Below, piece after piece: positions 8,542 through 16,767 of a DNA stretch of 64,000 nucleotides (within the stretch, counting starts at the first letter, position 1; the number at the start of each line of letters is the position of its first letter). Position numbers and translations under genes: made by a program. The DNA is taken from NCBI GenBank assembly GCA_050950645.1, contig JBMNHZ010000011.1, positions 1 through 64,000 of the forward strand, written 5' to 3'. Source of the DNA: BRH-c25 sp012519325. GTDB taxonomy: Bacteria > Bacillota > Clostridia > Lutisporales > Lutisporaceae. Under the pieces are notes generated by a model. The model had not been told where the DNA came from and did not search any database. It saw only the letters and a list, made by a program, of their open reading frames with translations.

Positions 8542-9590
8542 TGGCCGGTGTTTTATACCTCTGTGCAACTCCCATAGGAAATCTTGAAGACATTACTCTG
8601 AGATGCATTAGGGTATTAAAGGAAACGGACATTGTTGCAGCCGAGGATACCAGGCAGGCAATAAAGCTTCTGAATCACCTTCGAATTCGAAAGCCTCTTA
8701 TAAGCTATCATGAACACAATAAGCATGAAAAAGGCAAAGAGATTGTGGAGCTTTTAAAATCAGGGAAAAATATCGCTTTGGTTTCTGATGCGGGCATGCC
8801 TGCAATATCCGACCCGGGAGAGGAACTAGTCAGGCTTTGCATTGACAACAATATTGAAATTATTCCGCTGCCGGGTCCTTCTGCTTCGCTTACCGCATTG
8901 ATTGTTTCCGGTCTTTCTACCAGGAGGTTCTGTTTCGAAGGATTTCTTCCGTCAAAAAAAAATGAAAGAAGGGAAAGACTAAAAAAGCTTTCCAGAGAAA
9001 CAAGAACTATTATATTATATGAAGCTCCTCACCGGCTACTGGATACATTAAATGAGATTATGGAACAATTTGGCAACAGAAGAATATCTGTTTCGAGAGA
9101 GATGACCAAGAGATTTGAAGAGACTATCAGGGCAGATATAAGCAGTGTAATAGATGTCTTCAAAGAGCGGGCTGTAAAAGGTGAATTTGTATTGATTATT
9201 GAAGGCATGAGTGAAAAAGAACTTATTGATATTGAGCTGAAGAAATGGGATAATATATCTGTTGAGGAGCATATTAAAATGTATTTGCAGCAAGGAACAG
9301 ACAAAAAAGAAGCAATCAAACAAGTTGCAAAGGATAGAAAGCTCCCGAAAAAGGAAATATATAAAATAGGGTGTAATCTTGAAAGGAGGACAAAGATGCA
9401 ATTTACAAAGGATATGACTGTAGCTCAGATTTTGAGAGTAAATCCTAAAACTGCCGAAGTTTTTTTGAGGTATGGGATGCACTGTCTTAGCTGCCCTGGC
9501 GCTACAGGAGAGTCTGTGGAACAGGCTGCAATGGTGCATGGATTTGACGCGGATCAGATTTTAGAAGATTTGAATAAGGTAAGCGAATAA
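8538..9590 (+). CDS. rsmI: RsmI 16S rRNA 2'-O-methyltransferase fused in frame to a DUF1858 domain
   Basis: Residues 1 to about 280 are RsmI: VLYLCATPIGNLEDITLR, AAEDTRQAIKLL, ISYHEHN, SDAGMPAISDPGEELV, LPGPSASLTALIVSGL and EAPHRLLDTL. The enzyme methylates the 2'-O of C1402 in 16S rRNA. RsmI normally ends near KKEIYKIG; here the frame runs on into a 64-residue DUF1858 domain (MQFTKDMTVAQIL...HCLSCPG). The junction still holds a strong ribosome site and an ATG (9396), and a TAA lies one frame off at 9374-9376. A one-base indel, natural or an assembly error, would restore two separate genes. The start overlaps trmN6. Confidence 0.88.
   Translation: MMAGVLYLCATPIGNLEDITLRCIRVLKETDIVAAEDTRQAIKLLNHLRIRKPLISYHEHNKHEKGKEIVELLKSGKNIALVSDAGMPAISDPGEELVRLCIDNNIEIIPLPGPSASLTALIVSGLSTRRFCFEGFLPSKKNERRERLKKLSRETRTIILYEAPHRLLDTLNEIMEQFGNRRISVSREMTKRFEETIRADISSVIDVFKERAVKGEFVLIIEGMSEKELIDIELKKWDNISVEEHIKMYLQQGTDKKEAIKQVAKDRKLPKKEIYKIGCNLERRTKMQFTKDMTVAQILRVNPKTAEVFLRYGMHCLSCPGATGESVEQAAMVHGFDADQILEDLNKVSE
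9396..9590 (+). CDS. DUF1858 redox-disulfide domain protein, internal start within the rsmI frame
   Basis: A possible separate 64-residue product. AAAGGAGGACAAAG (9382-9395) is a near-ideal ribosome site for the ATG at 9396. The domain has the DUF1858 layout: a short helix (VAQILRVNPKTAEVFLRYG) and a Cys pair in MHCLSCPGATGESVEQAA, thought to be redox active, as in hybrid-cluster-protein-associated small proteins. It is read in the same frame as RsmI, so both a fusion and a free domain may be made. The domain is clear; whether it is free, fused or both is open. Confidence 0.7.
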   Translation: MQFTKDMTVAQILRVNPKTAEVFLRYGMHCLSCPGATGESVEQAAMVHGFDADQILEDLNKVSE

Positions 9591-9596
9591 AAATAT

Positions 9597-9645
9597 GGGG
9601 GGACGTTTCTCTTATCCCGCAAGCGGACAAGAGAAACGTCCCCCC
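9597..9645. terminator. Long palindromic terminator with GGGGACGTTTC core
   Basis: Two 17-base arms (9597-9613 and 9629-9645) pair perfectly. It lies between the convergent rsmI and abrB genes. The GGGGACGTTTC/GAAACGTCCCC core recurs at 43807-43873. Confidence 0.8.
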
Positions 9646-9656
9646 GTACTTAAAGG

Positions 9657-9896
9657 TTATTTTCTGAATTCTTCTAAACATGTTGGGCATATGTTTTTAC
9701 CCTTGTGCTGAACTATGTCTTTTGCGTTTCCGCAGAATATGCATGCCGGCTCATATTTTTTCAATATAATATGTTCTCCGTCAACGTATATTTCTAAAGA
9801 GTCCTTTTCCTCAATGTTAAGAGTTCTCCTTAATTCTATTGGGATTACAACTCGACCTAGTTCATCGACCTTTCTTACAATTCCTGTTGACTTCAT
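9657..9896 (-). CDS. abrB: AbrB family transition-state regulator
   Basis: 79 residues. The N-terminal SpoVT/AbrB swapped-hairpin DNA-binding domain is MKSTGIVRKVDELGRVVIPIELRRTL..., followed by a short C-terminal part with two Cys pairs (CIFC and CPTC), which could bind zinc. AbrB holds stationary-phase and sporulation genes off during growth. AAGGAGGAG is the ribosome site. A perfect Spo0A box lies 34 bases upstream (9930-9936), fitting the classic repression of abrB by Spo0A. The location next to rsmI is conserved in Bacillus. Confidence 0.93.
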   Translation of the reverse strand: MKSTGIVRKVDELGRVVIPIELRRTLNIEEKDSLEIYVDGEHIILKKYEPACIFCGNAKDIVQHKGKNICPTCLEEFRK

Positions 9897-9929
9897 TTGC
9901 TTCTCCTCCTTTTACATTAAACAACATAT

Positions 9930-9936
9930 TTCGACA
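9930..9936 (-). promoter_or_regulatory. Spo0A (0A) box upstream of abrB
   Basis: TTCGACA on the + strand equals TGTCGAA on the abrB strand, the exact 0A consensus, 34 bases before the abrB start. The gap 9897-10225 also holds two perfect AT-rich palindromes (9951-9966 and 9997-10017) and a TATAAT at 10019-10024, but no gene. Confidence 0.6.
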
Positions 9937-10225
9937 ATTTCTACTACAATTAAATGTTAACATTTATGACAATAAAAGTCAATAGCATTTAAAAGAAAAT
10001 AATAATTGTTATTATTTGTATAATACAAAATTAATTGTTGAAACATATTGGAATATTTTTTGTGAAGCCGTAAATGATATATATGCCGTGAAAAAGCTTA
10101 TTATCTGCTTTTATATAATCTAATATTATCTTGTACGGTGTATGAATTCAATAAGATATGTTTAGTGAAAAGCATAGGGGTAATGGTGCAAATATATTGA
10201 AAAACAACAGGGAGTGAATAATTTA

Positions 10226-11794
10226 ATGGAAAAAGACATCAGTAAAAATAATATTAGTTCTGATACCGTTCCTGAGTCTTTATGGATGGCATCTTCCGCC
10301 AAGACTAATTATCCGGCTCTGAGGAATGATATCAAAGTGGATGTTGCAATAGTGGGGGGTGGGATAACAGGTATAACATCCGCATATATGCTCAAAAAAG
10401 AAGGTTTTAATGTAGCTGTTATTGAAGCTGACAGGATCATTCAAGGTACAACCGGGCATACAACGGCAAAAATTACTTCACAGCATGGACTGATATACAA
10501 CAAAATAAAAAATTATATGGGTGAGGAAAAAGCAAGGCAATATGCTGATGCGAATGAGACAGCCATAGGCATCATTTCAGATTTAGTAGAGCAAGAAAAA
10601 ATTGACTGTGATTTTCACGAGGAGCCTGCCTATGTCTATACTTTAATGGATTCATATGTTCAGCAAATAGCAGATGAAGCTAATACTGCAGCCGGTTTAG
10701 GCATAAAGTCAACATTCATTGAAAATGTCCCGCTTCCTTTCAAGGTTAAAGGAGCGGTGAAATTTGACGGCCAGGCGCGGTTTCATCCCCGTAAATACCT
10801 TTTAGCTCTTGCAAAGAAAGTAGATGGTGAAGGCAGTTCAATATTTGAACATACAAGAGTGGTGGATATAAATAAAGGCAGTCCCTGTGTCCTTGTTACC
10901 AATCAGGGGAAAAAGGTAACAGCTGATAATATTGTTATTGCATCTCATTTCCCGTGCTTTGACGGCATGGGCTTCTACTTTGCCAGGATGTACCCGGAAA
11001 GGTCCTATGCCCTTGCGTTAAAAGTCAAGGAGAAATTTTCCGGAGGTATGTATATTACTGCCGAAGATCCGGGCAGGTCATTACGTTCCCAGGAGTATGA
11101 AGGCGGAGAGCTTATTATTGTCGGAGGAGAGCATCACAAGACAGCACATGGAACAAGTTTTCATAAACACTATGAAAACCTTCTGGAATTTGCGAATAAG
11201 CACTATGATGTGCAGGAACTGCTTTATAGATGGTCAACTCAGGATTACACAACTCTTGACAAAATCCCATATGTGGGCAGGCTGACTTCAAAAACGCCGA
11301 ATATATATGTGGCGACGGGCTTCAGGAAATGGGGCATGACTAACAGTACAGTTTCTGCAATGATATTAAAGGATTTGATTCTTAAAGGCAGGAATCCCTG
11401 GATTGAGGTGTATGACCCTTCAAGATTCGTATTAAATCCCTCCATAACAAGCTTTGTATCAATAAATGCGGATGTTGCGGCTAAGTTAGTCTCGGGAAAG
11501 CTGAAGATTGTCCCGGAAGAGATTGATGTTAAGAAGGATGAGGCGTTAATTGTGGATATTGATGGAAACAAAATGGGAGTGTATCGTGATAATAAAGAAC
11601 AGCTCCATGTTGTTGATACAACTTGTACTCATATGGGCTGCGAATTGAAATGGAATGATGCGGAAAAATCCTGGGACTGTCCGTGCCATGGCTCCAGATT
11701 TACATATGAAGGGGAAATAATCGAAGGTCCTGCAATTAATGAGCTGCAGCATGATTATAAAGAGAAAAACAAGATAGATCCTAATATAGTGTAG
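10226..11794 (+). CDS. FAD-dependent oxidoreductase with C-terminal Rieske domain
   Basis: About 522 residues. The N-terminal DAO-type FAD domain opens with the dinucleotide motif VAIVGGGITGITSAYML and has ATGFRKWGMTNSTVSAM near its end. Residues from about 440 on form a Rieske [2Fe-2S] domain with CTHMGC and CPCHGSRF. This two-domain type is common in clostridia and bacilli, but its substrate is not established. GTG at 10214 sits on top of the AGGGAG ribosome site, so ATG at 10226 is the better start. It is a single gene with its own upstream region; nothing nearby indicates the substrate. Confidence 0.88.
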   Translation: MEKDISKNNISSDTVPESLWMASSAKTNYPALRNDIKVDVAIVGGGITGITSAYMLKKEGFNVAVIEADRIIQGTTGHTTAKITSQHGLIYNKIKNYMGEEKARQYADANETAIGIISDLVEQEKIDCDFHEEPAYVYTLMDSYVQQIADEANTAAGLGIKSTFIENVPLPFKVKGAVKFDGQARFHPRKYLLALAKKVDGEGSSIFEHTRVVDINKGSPCVLVTNQGKKVTADNIVIASHFPCFDGMGFYFARMYPERSYALALKVKEKFSGGMYITAEDPGRSLRSQEYEGGELIIVGGEHHKTAHGTSFHKHYENLLEFANKHYDVQELLYRWSTQDYTTLDKIPYVGRLTSKTPNIYVATGFRKWGMTNSTVSAMILKDLILKGRNPWIEVYDPSRFVLNPSITSFVSINADVAAKLVSGKLKIVPEEIDVKKDEALIVDIDGNKMGVYRDNKEQLHVVDTTCTHMGCELKWNDAEKSWDCPCHGSRFTYEGEIIEGPAINELQHDYKEKNKIDPNIV

Positions 11795-11926
11795 TTACTC
11801 ATAATCTCAGCTTTCTTCAATGTAAAACATTATCTTTTGCTATTTTATCATACAAAAAATAAAGGAAAATTATAACAAGTGTAGAAGTATATTACAAATG
11901 GTTTTTTTCTGGGGGGAGGTTGGACT

Positions 11927-12712
11927 ATGAGTGAGTTAACCTTGGGACTTGTTCAGATGAAGTGTCAGAAAGGGGCAATAGAATATAACATAATCAGCAT
12001 GTATAAATATCTTGAGGAATGCAGAAAGATTGGCGTCGATATAGTATGTTTTCCTGAGATGAACATTACCGGACGCATCAATCCGCTAAAGTATTCTAAT
12101 GCAATACTATACATGTATAGCCCGTCAATTCAGCGGGTTGCCGATATGAGCTTTTTATACCAGACTATCATTATAGCAGGTTTTGTAGAAAAGAACTATA
12201 CAGGGAAGCCTTATATAACACAGTTTGTTGCAAAAGATGGAAAGATAGCATACTACTACAGGAAAAGAATCTTAGGCTCTGATGAATCGGAATTGTTCAG
12301 TCCCGGTTCCGAAGCCACGGTGTTTTCATATTCGGGATGCAAATTTGGACTGATGATATGCCATGATATTGATGATGAAAGGATTTTCAAAGAGTATGCG
12401 GAGAAAGGAACAAATCTGATTTTTGAATGTGCCGCACCCGGATTGCCCATAGGAAAGAGTTCCAAAGAACGGGGATCTCATTTCCAGTGGTGGAGAAATG
12501 AGTGTAAGAGTAAACTAAGTAAGCACGCAAAGGAGTATGGGATGTATATAGCAGCAGCAACACAGACAGGGAGGATATCCGATGAAGAATTTCCAGGGGG
12601 AGGTTATGTGTTTGCTCCCGGAGGCAAATGCATATATGAAACTAAGGATTTCAGTGAAGGAATGCTTGTGGCTAAGATAGAAATTACCAAGGTGAATCAA
12701 AATATCAGCTGA
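11927..12712 (+). CDS. Carbon-nitrogen hydrolase (nitrilase superfamily)
   Basis: 261 residues with the catalytic triad visible: Glu44 (VCFPEMNITG), Lys113 (YYRKRILGSDE) and Cys145 (GLMICHDID). The family cleaves non-peptide C-N bonds, e.g. omega-amidases or N-carbamoyl amidases. The sequence SELFSPGSEATVF after the lysine is usual. GGGGGGAGG precedes the ATG. It is flanked by a terminator at 12734-12779. The substrate cannot be decided from sequence alone. Confidence 0.85.
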   Translation: MSELTLGLVQMKCQKGAIEYNIISMYKYLEECRKIGVDIVCFPEMNITGRINPLKYSNAILYMYSPSIQRVADMSFLYQTIIIAGFVEKNYTGKPYITQFVAKDGKIAYYYRKRILGSDESELFSPGSEATVFSYSGCKFGLMICHDIDDERIFKEYAEKGTNLIFECAAPGLPIGKSSKERGSHFQWWRNECKSKLSKHAKEYGMYIAAATQTGRISDEEFPGGGYVFAPGGKCIYETKDFSEGMLVAKIEITKVNQNIS

Positions 12713-12733
12713 TAACCACATAAAACCATCATA

Positions 12734-12779
12734 ACCGCCATACATTTTATTATTAATAAAATGTATGGCGGTGTTTTTT
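12734..12779 (+). terminator. Terminator between the nitrilase gene and spmA
   Basis: A perfect 17-base stem (12734-12750 with 12756-12772, loop TATTA) followed by six T. It reaches to three bases from the chosen spmA start, so spmA lies immediately behind it. Confidence 0.9.
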
Positions 12780-12781
12780 CA

Positions 12782-13369
12782 ATGATTAACAAGCTTTGGT
12801 TTTACATGATAGTCATTGCTGTTGCTTTTGCATCTACGGGGAAAAGGCTTGAAGGCCTTACGGAAGAGATATTCTCATCTTTGGGTGCTTCTGTTGAACT
12901 TGGAATAGGGCTTCTGGGAGGAATGATGCTCTGGTGCGGGGTTTTGAAGGTGGCTGAAAATTCAGGGCTGGTGGATAAAATATCAGATTTCATAAGACCC
13001 TTAATGAAGCTGCTTTTTAGGGGAATACCTCCCAAGAGTGCTGCAATGGGAGCTATGATAATGAATATAACCTCCAACATGCTTGGACTTGGAAATGCGG
13101 CTACTCCCATGGGGCTGAAGGCAATGCAGGAACTGCAGCAGCTGAACCCCAGGAAGGATACTGCTACTAATGCAATGTGTCTTTTTCTGGTGGTAAATGC
13201 TGCACCTATACAGATGCTGCCGGCAACGGTGTTATCACTGAGAGCATCCGCAGGCTCAACAAACCCGGGAATTATCATATTACCGGCTGTTATTTCTTCC
13301 TTTGCTGCTGTTTTCACCGGAGTGATAGCCTGCAAGCTGCTTGAAAAAGCATATGGAGGTGGGCGATGA
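12782..13369 (+). CDS. spmA: Spore maturation protein A
   Basis: A 195-residue membrane protein beginning MINKLWFYMIVIAVAFAST, with the nucleoside-recognition (Gate) domain: GLLGGMMLWCGVLKVAE, FRGIPPKSAAMGAMIMNITSNMLGLGNAATPMG and the LNPRKDTATNAM segment. SpmA works with SpmB in spore-core dehydration. An in-frame ATG at 12761 lies in the terminator stem, so 12782 is preferred. The stop overlaps spmB by four bases. Confidence 0.92.
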   Translation: MINKLWFYMIVIAVAFASTGKRLEGLTEEIFSSLGASVELGIGLLGGMMLWCGVLKVAENSGLVDKISDFIRPLMKLLFRGIPPKSAAMGAMIMNITSNMLGLGNAATPMGLKAMQELQQLNPRKDTATNAMCLFLVVNAAPIQMLPATVLSLRASAGSTNPGIIILPAVISSFAAVFTGVIACKLLEKAYGGGR

Positions 13370-13875
13370 GCTTTATTATTCCGATAATCATATTGCTTAT
13401 CCTGATTTACGGATATATCAAGGGGGTCAAAGTATATGATTCCTTCATTGAAGGGGCAGGGGAAGGGCTGCTGATAACCTTCAGGATACTGCCTTACATA
13501 GGGGCGATGCTCCTTGCAGTGGGCATGCTTCGGAGTTCCGGCGGATTGGATTTTCTGCTTTATATTTTGAGGCCTTTTACAAAAGCAGCCGGAATACCTG
13601 AAGAGGTGATGCCGTTGATCATTATGAAGCCTTTGTCGGGAAGCGGTGCCCTGGGGATACTTGCAGACATATTGAGAAGAAGCGGCGCGGACAGCTTTGC
13701 AGGAGTATTGGCAAGTATAATAATGAGCAGTACTGAGACGATTTTTTATACGATTACTGTATATTTTGGCTCAGTAGGAATAAAAAATATTCGTCACACT
13801 CTGGCGGCAGCCTTGGTTGCAGATGTGGCAGGATTAGCAGCGGCAGTACTTCTGTGCAGGTTCATTTTGTTTTAG
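13366..13875 (+). CDS. spmB: Spore maturation protein B
   Basis: A 169-residue membrane protein with the Gate-domain segments YDSFIEGAGEGLLITFRILPY and IMKPLSGSGALGILADILRRSGADSF. It is full length and forms the usual pair with spmA, starting at ATGA within the spmA stop. The ribosome site GGAGGTGGG lies in the spmA 3' end. Everything after the stop until 21.9 kb is rearranged DNA, so spmB marks the edge of the intact block. Confidence 0.92.
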   Translation: MSFIIPIIILLILIYGYIKGVKVYDSFIEGAGEGLLITFRILPYIGAMLLAVGMLRSSGGLDFLLYILRPFTKAAGIPEEVMPLIIMKPLSGSGALGILADILRRSGADSFAGVLASIIMSSTETIFYTITVYFGSVGIKNIRHTLAAALVADVAGLAAAVLLCRFILF

Positions 13876-14033
13876 TTGTAAGGTAAGGTGTGCATCCAAA
13901 GCGCACTGTATATTGTTGCGGCTTGAACCCCTAATTACAGAGAATATCCTTGTACTTCATGACCTGTCGTAGAAAAGCTTCTTTTTACTACCTCGCTCAA
14001 TCCTCACTAAGAATAGTCGTTTTTCTCCTGATG

Positions 14034-14826
14034 TCAAGGGCAAGGACTAAAGCCTGCTTCGCACCCTTGACATACCTTCGAAAAACAACTGATATTTTCA
14101 CGGGATTGAGCAAAGGTCTCAAATTCATAACGACTGTAACATTCATCCTCCAAAATACTATGGAATGATTCGATGTAAGCATTCATATTGAGTGTATTAA
14201 TGGGGATTCTTTCATGAGTGATCCCCAGGGTTTCCATTGCCTTACTAAAAACTTTTGCCCTAAACTGTGGACCGTTATCGCTTCTTAAAATGAGTTTGTC
14301 AGTTTCTTTAATGTTTCTTTTCATCACTGCATTTTTAATGACCCTGACGGCATCGGTTGCTTTGGCATTAAGGTCAATTTGCCAATGTTGGTTGGAACCG
14401 GTAATGGTTTCTTTTTGCGCTAATTTTACTGGCCTGTAGGGTTTTCTTTTTCTTTGTGGCCGTAGTATATCTAATTTTTTACAGAGCCGGTAAGTCTTTT
14501 TATGATTGATTCTTAACCCGTAATCTTCTTGTAGGCTGGCATTGAGCTTCTTGTATCCGTATGGGTATCCGTCACCACCGATTAATTCTATCAGCCATAT
14601 CTTAATGGTTTTATTGTCAACCGGTTCATTATCCTTGTTTAGGCTATAGCCTGGTATTTTGCGGCCACGTTTAGCATCGGAAGCTGGTTTAGGATTGACC
14701 TTTTTATGTATCTGGGCATAGTAGGTGGAACTGGCCAGGCCGACAAAGCTCAGGAAGATTTGGATGGTGTAACCTTCCTGGATCCACCTTTTAGCAATAG
14801 CTGCTTTGTCGGCTAATGAGGGTTTC
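14034..14826 (-). pseudogene. IS3 orfB transposase, internally deleted and truncated
   Basis: The frame is open from just inside the orfA end (about 14826) and lacks its own start, as expected for IS3 orfB made by -1 frameshifting. It contains the HTH_21-like part (YPYGYKKLNASLQEDYGLRI, then KKTYRLCKKL) and all three catalytic residues: Asp in HWQIDL, Asp in RSDNGPQF and Glu in NAYIESFHSILEDE. The spacing from the first to the second Asp is only about 32 residues; related transposases have about 60, so about 30 codons have been deleted in frame. After YEFETFAQS the usual FYNxRRxH ending is replaced by unrelated codons. It should be inactive. Confidence 0.8.
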
Positions 14827-15124
14827 TAATGTCTCTTACTTCACGTAAAATGGCTAGTTCTAATTCTTTTTCTGCAAGAAGACGTTTCAACTGATCATTT
14901 TGCAAGATTACTTCCTTTAACCGTTGTTCCATGGCTTTTGTACGCGTAGTTTCGCCCCGCGGAAGGGTTTTCACACTGCCCCTCTGTCGGTATTTTCTAA
15001 GCCAGGTATGGATAGTATTGGGCGATATTTCATAGCGTCTGGCAACCAAGGCTATATTACCGGTTTCCTGACATTCACGGATAATTTGTTCTCTAAATTC
15101 ATCGCTGTATTTCTTTCTTGTCAT
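14813..15124 (-). CDS. IS3-family transposase OrfA
   Basis: 103 residues with an HTH_Tnp_1 domain: MTRKKYSDEFREQIIRECQ, then ISPNTIHTWLRKYRQRG. A leucine-rich coiled coil follows (MEQRLKEVILQNDQLKRLLAEKELELAILREV), as usual in IS3 OrfA. ATG at 15124 follows a GGGGGAGATACC ribosome site; an upstream in-frame ATG has no such site. Intact, but its orfB partner is not. Confidence 0.88.
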   Translation of the reverse strand: MTRKKYSDEFREQIIRECQETGNIALVARRYEISPNTIHTWLRKYRQRGSVKTLPRGETTRTKAMEQRLKEVILQNDQLKRLLAEKELELAILREVRDIRNPH

Positions 15125-15181
15125 GGTATCTCCCCCTGTGTTTTTAATGCTATCATGATACAAGGGATTTTTCCAAGTCCA

Positions 15182-15996
15182 TTAGGGGGCTATATAGGTG
15201 GACTCCCTCATCACGCACAGATGTAAAGAAATCTTTCAGTGCAGTCTTGTATGTCTTGTCATAGATGCATTGACGAAGTATGAAAATTCCTACACCGGAC
15301 GCCCCATCTACCGAATAGTCGTAGAAGGGCTCCGTTCCTATCGGCATAGCTATCGCATTCTCCTGCAGCGCAAAGGCTTTATTGATGGAGCTTCCGTCAT
15401 TTTGCCGCTCCAGCGAAATTTCAATCTCCCGCCCAGTATTTATGCCTACAAAAGCCAGATAATCGCTGCGATTGATGCGTGAGGCAAAGACATAACGGCT
15501 CCAGGCGTCAAGCTCATAGGAAAACTTCTCCTGGAATCGTTCATAAAGCTGGGTAACCGAAACACCACCTATCTTATTAACAGTATATCCGTCATATTCG
15601 CCGCCTGAACAAACCAAGCATTGCCCTTCCCATGAAAATAATAACGGTAGAAACTTTGTATCCTCATAGTACGCCCGTACCATGGTATGGGCATCTTCAA
15701 GGCGTGCAAGAACCCGAGATGCACTTTGCCACAGTGACAGGACCGTAACCTCTGTCGATTCGGAAAGCTCTGCATACTCCCGCTCATATGCCTTCTGAAC
15801 TGCTGAAGGCAGGTCGGATATACAAGCCGGATGGCGCTCCCGCAGGCGATTGACAATAAACTTTAAATCCTCCGCAGCTTGCATCCCGGTAAGGATCAAG
15901 CCATATCCGCCACGCTCCATATAATGCAATAGCACATATAGCAAAAACGCAAAGAAAAATCCCTATATGCTTGATCCATTTCTTTTTTATACTCAT
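15182..15996 (-). pseudogene. S41-peptidase-like membrane-anchored protein, frameshifted and cut by IS3
   Basis: The start is ATG at 15996, overlapping the preceding gene by ATGA. The first frame gives a signal anchor (MSIKKKWIKHIGIFLCVFAI). Near 15920 the reading must change frame to continue as GMQAAEDLKFIVNRLRERHPACI, the N-terminal pattern of S41-type proteases (helix then HP). A second domain (GGEYDGYTVNKIGGVSV, then YDYSVDGASGVGIFILRQC) follows. The frame runs into the IS3 end at 15182, so the C-terminus is lost. The family is a tentative call; no catalytic Ser motif remains in view. Confidence 0.6.
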
Positions 15997-16193
15997 TCTC
16001 CGCCCTTTGAGCCGCTTCCCTTACCGAACAGCATTGACGCAATAAGGCCGATCAGCAAACCCGCAACCGCGCCCCTGATCATACCGGCCGCGATATGGAA
16101 GCTGTACAATATCGAAGCCAGCGCTCCAACTCCGGAACCGAATACAATGCCTAGCGCGGGTAATAGCGTTTTTACGGACTTTTTATTAGACAT
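15993..16193 (-). CDS. Small glycine-rich membrane protein
   Basis: 66 residues: a short basic N-terminus, then two hydrophobic segments rich in Gly and Ala (LLPALGIVFGSGVGALASIL and GMIRGAVAGLLIGLIASMLF), like glycine-zipper membrane proteins, and a charged GKGSGSKGGE tail. AGGTAAG precedes the ATG. It overlaps the following gene by four bases and follows the lipoprotein by 14, so the three are one transcription unit. No family is recognised. Confidence 0.65.
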   Translation of the reverse strand: MSNKKSVKTLLPALGIVFGSGVGALASILYSFHIAAGMIRGAVAGLLIGLIASMLFGKGSGSKGGE

Positions 16194-16207
16194 ATTCTTA
16201 CCTCAAC

Positions 16208-16651
16208 CTATTTCATTTTTTCGATTTTCACAATCACGTTCTGCTCGCTTTCGTTGTTAAAGTACTGAAACTTAATAACTTCGCCGATACTAAGTTCCAT
16301 ACCGTCGAATTCTTTCTTGATATCATCAGACAACATAAATACCTTAATTGCTTTTTCTTTTGGGACACCTGAAATGGCTATTTCGATGAAGTTGCTATCT
16401 ATCTGTCCCTGAAAGGCACCTGTATCAGTTTTGTATGTATCATCTGGTTCGCTGGACTCGATTTTATCTGATGACGTTTCGCCTAAACTTGATGATGCTT
16501 GATGATCTGGATCTTGCGTTGGCTGCACCTCAACATTCTGCGTTCCTTGCTCACCCAAAATCTCCTCATTGTTAAAATACGAAAGTAATCCACATCCTGA
16601 AAGTAGATTTGTTAAGAGCATCAGAAAAACAAATACGCTAATTTTCTTCAT
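16208..16651 (-). CDS. Small lipoprotein of unknown function
   Basis: 147 residues starting MKKISVFVFLMLLTNLLSGC, a lipoprotein signal with lipobox LLSGC. A low-complexity Ser/Glu/Asp/Pro linker follows (about 40-80), and then a folded domain (FIEIAISGVPKEKAIKVFMLSDDIKKEF, ending FNNESEQNVIVKIEKMK). ATG at 16651 follows GGAGGAG; the longer frame upstream has no ribosome site. The 18-bp operator of the neighbouring XRE repressor covers the promoter (16672-16689 and 16715-16732), so the lipoprotein operon is likely repressed by it. The domain is not recognised. Confidence 0.75.
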   Translation of the reverse strand: MKKISVFVFLMLLTNLLSGCGLLSYFNNEEILGEQGTQNVEVQPTQDPDHQASSSLGETSSDKIESSEPDDTYKTDTGAFQGQIDSNFIEIAISGVPKEKAIKVFMLSDDIKKEFDGMELSIGEVIKFQYFNNESEQNVIVKIEKMK

Positions 16652-16671
16652 GAGTCTCCTCCAATATATAA

Positions 16672-16689
16672 TGTAAAGCATGCTTTACA
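16672..16689. promoter_or_regulatory. XRE operator, copy 1
   Basis: TGTAAAGCATGCTTTACA is a perfect palindrome 20 bases upstream of the lipoprotein start. The palindrome extends one base on each side. Confidence 0.75.
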
Positions 16690-16714
16690 TTATTGTATAC
16701 TATTTGCAGTCGAA

Positions 16715-16732
16715 TGTCAAGCATACTTTCCA
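16715..16732. promoter_or_regulatory. XRE operator, copy 2
   Basis: TGTCAAGCATACTTTCCA matches the operator with one change per half and lies 43 bases (about four helical turns) centre to centre from copy 1, between the DUF2178 gene and the lipoprotein. Confidence 0.65.
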
Positions 16733-16767
16733 TTATTTTTTCTTATCAAATGAAAAACAGTTTAAAA

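Larger units (their letters stand above)
13900..15181 (-). mobile_element. Broken IS3-family (IS150-like) element
   Basis: The right end lies near 15181, where TGGACTTGG begins on the minus strand. orfA is intact and orfB is damaged. The left inverted repeat and the last ~40 codons of orfB cannot be found, so the left edge (about 13.9-14.1 kb) is approximate. 13876-14030 contains no recognisable gene. The element sits at the truncated 3' end of the S41-like gene. Confidence 0.75.

Noticed and set aside
13997..14182. Small minus-strand frame at the left edge of the IS3 remnant
   Set aside because: It is an out-of-frame reading of orfB and adjoining DNA with no recognisable motif.
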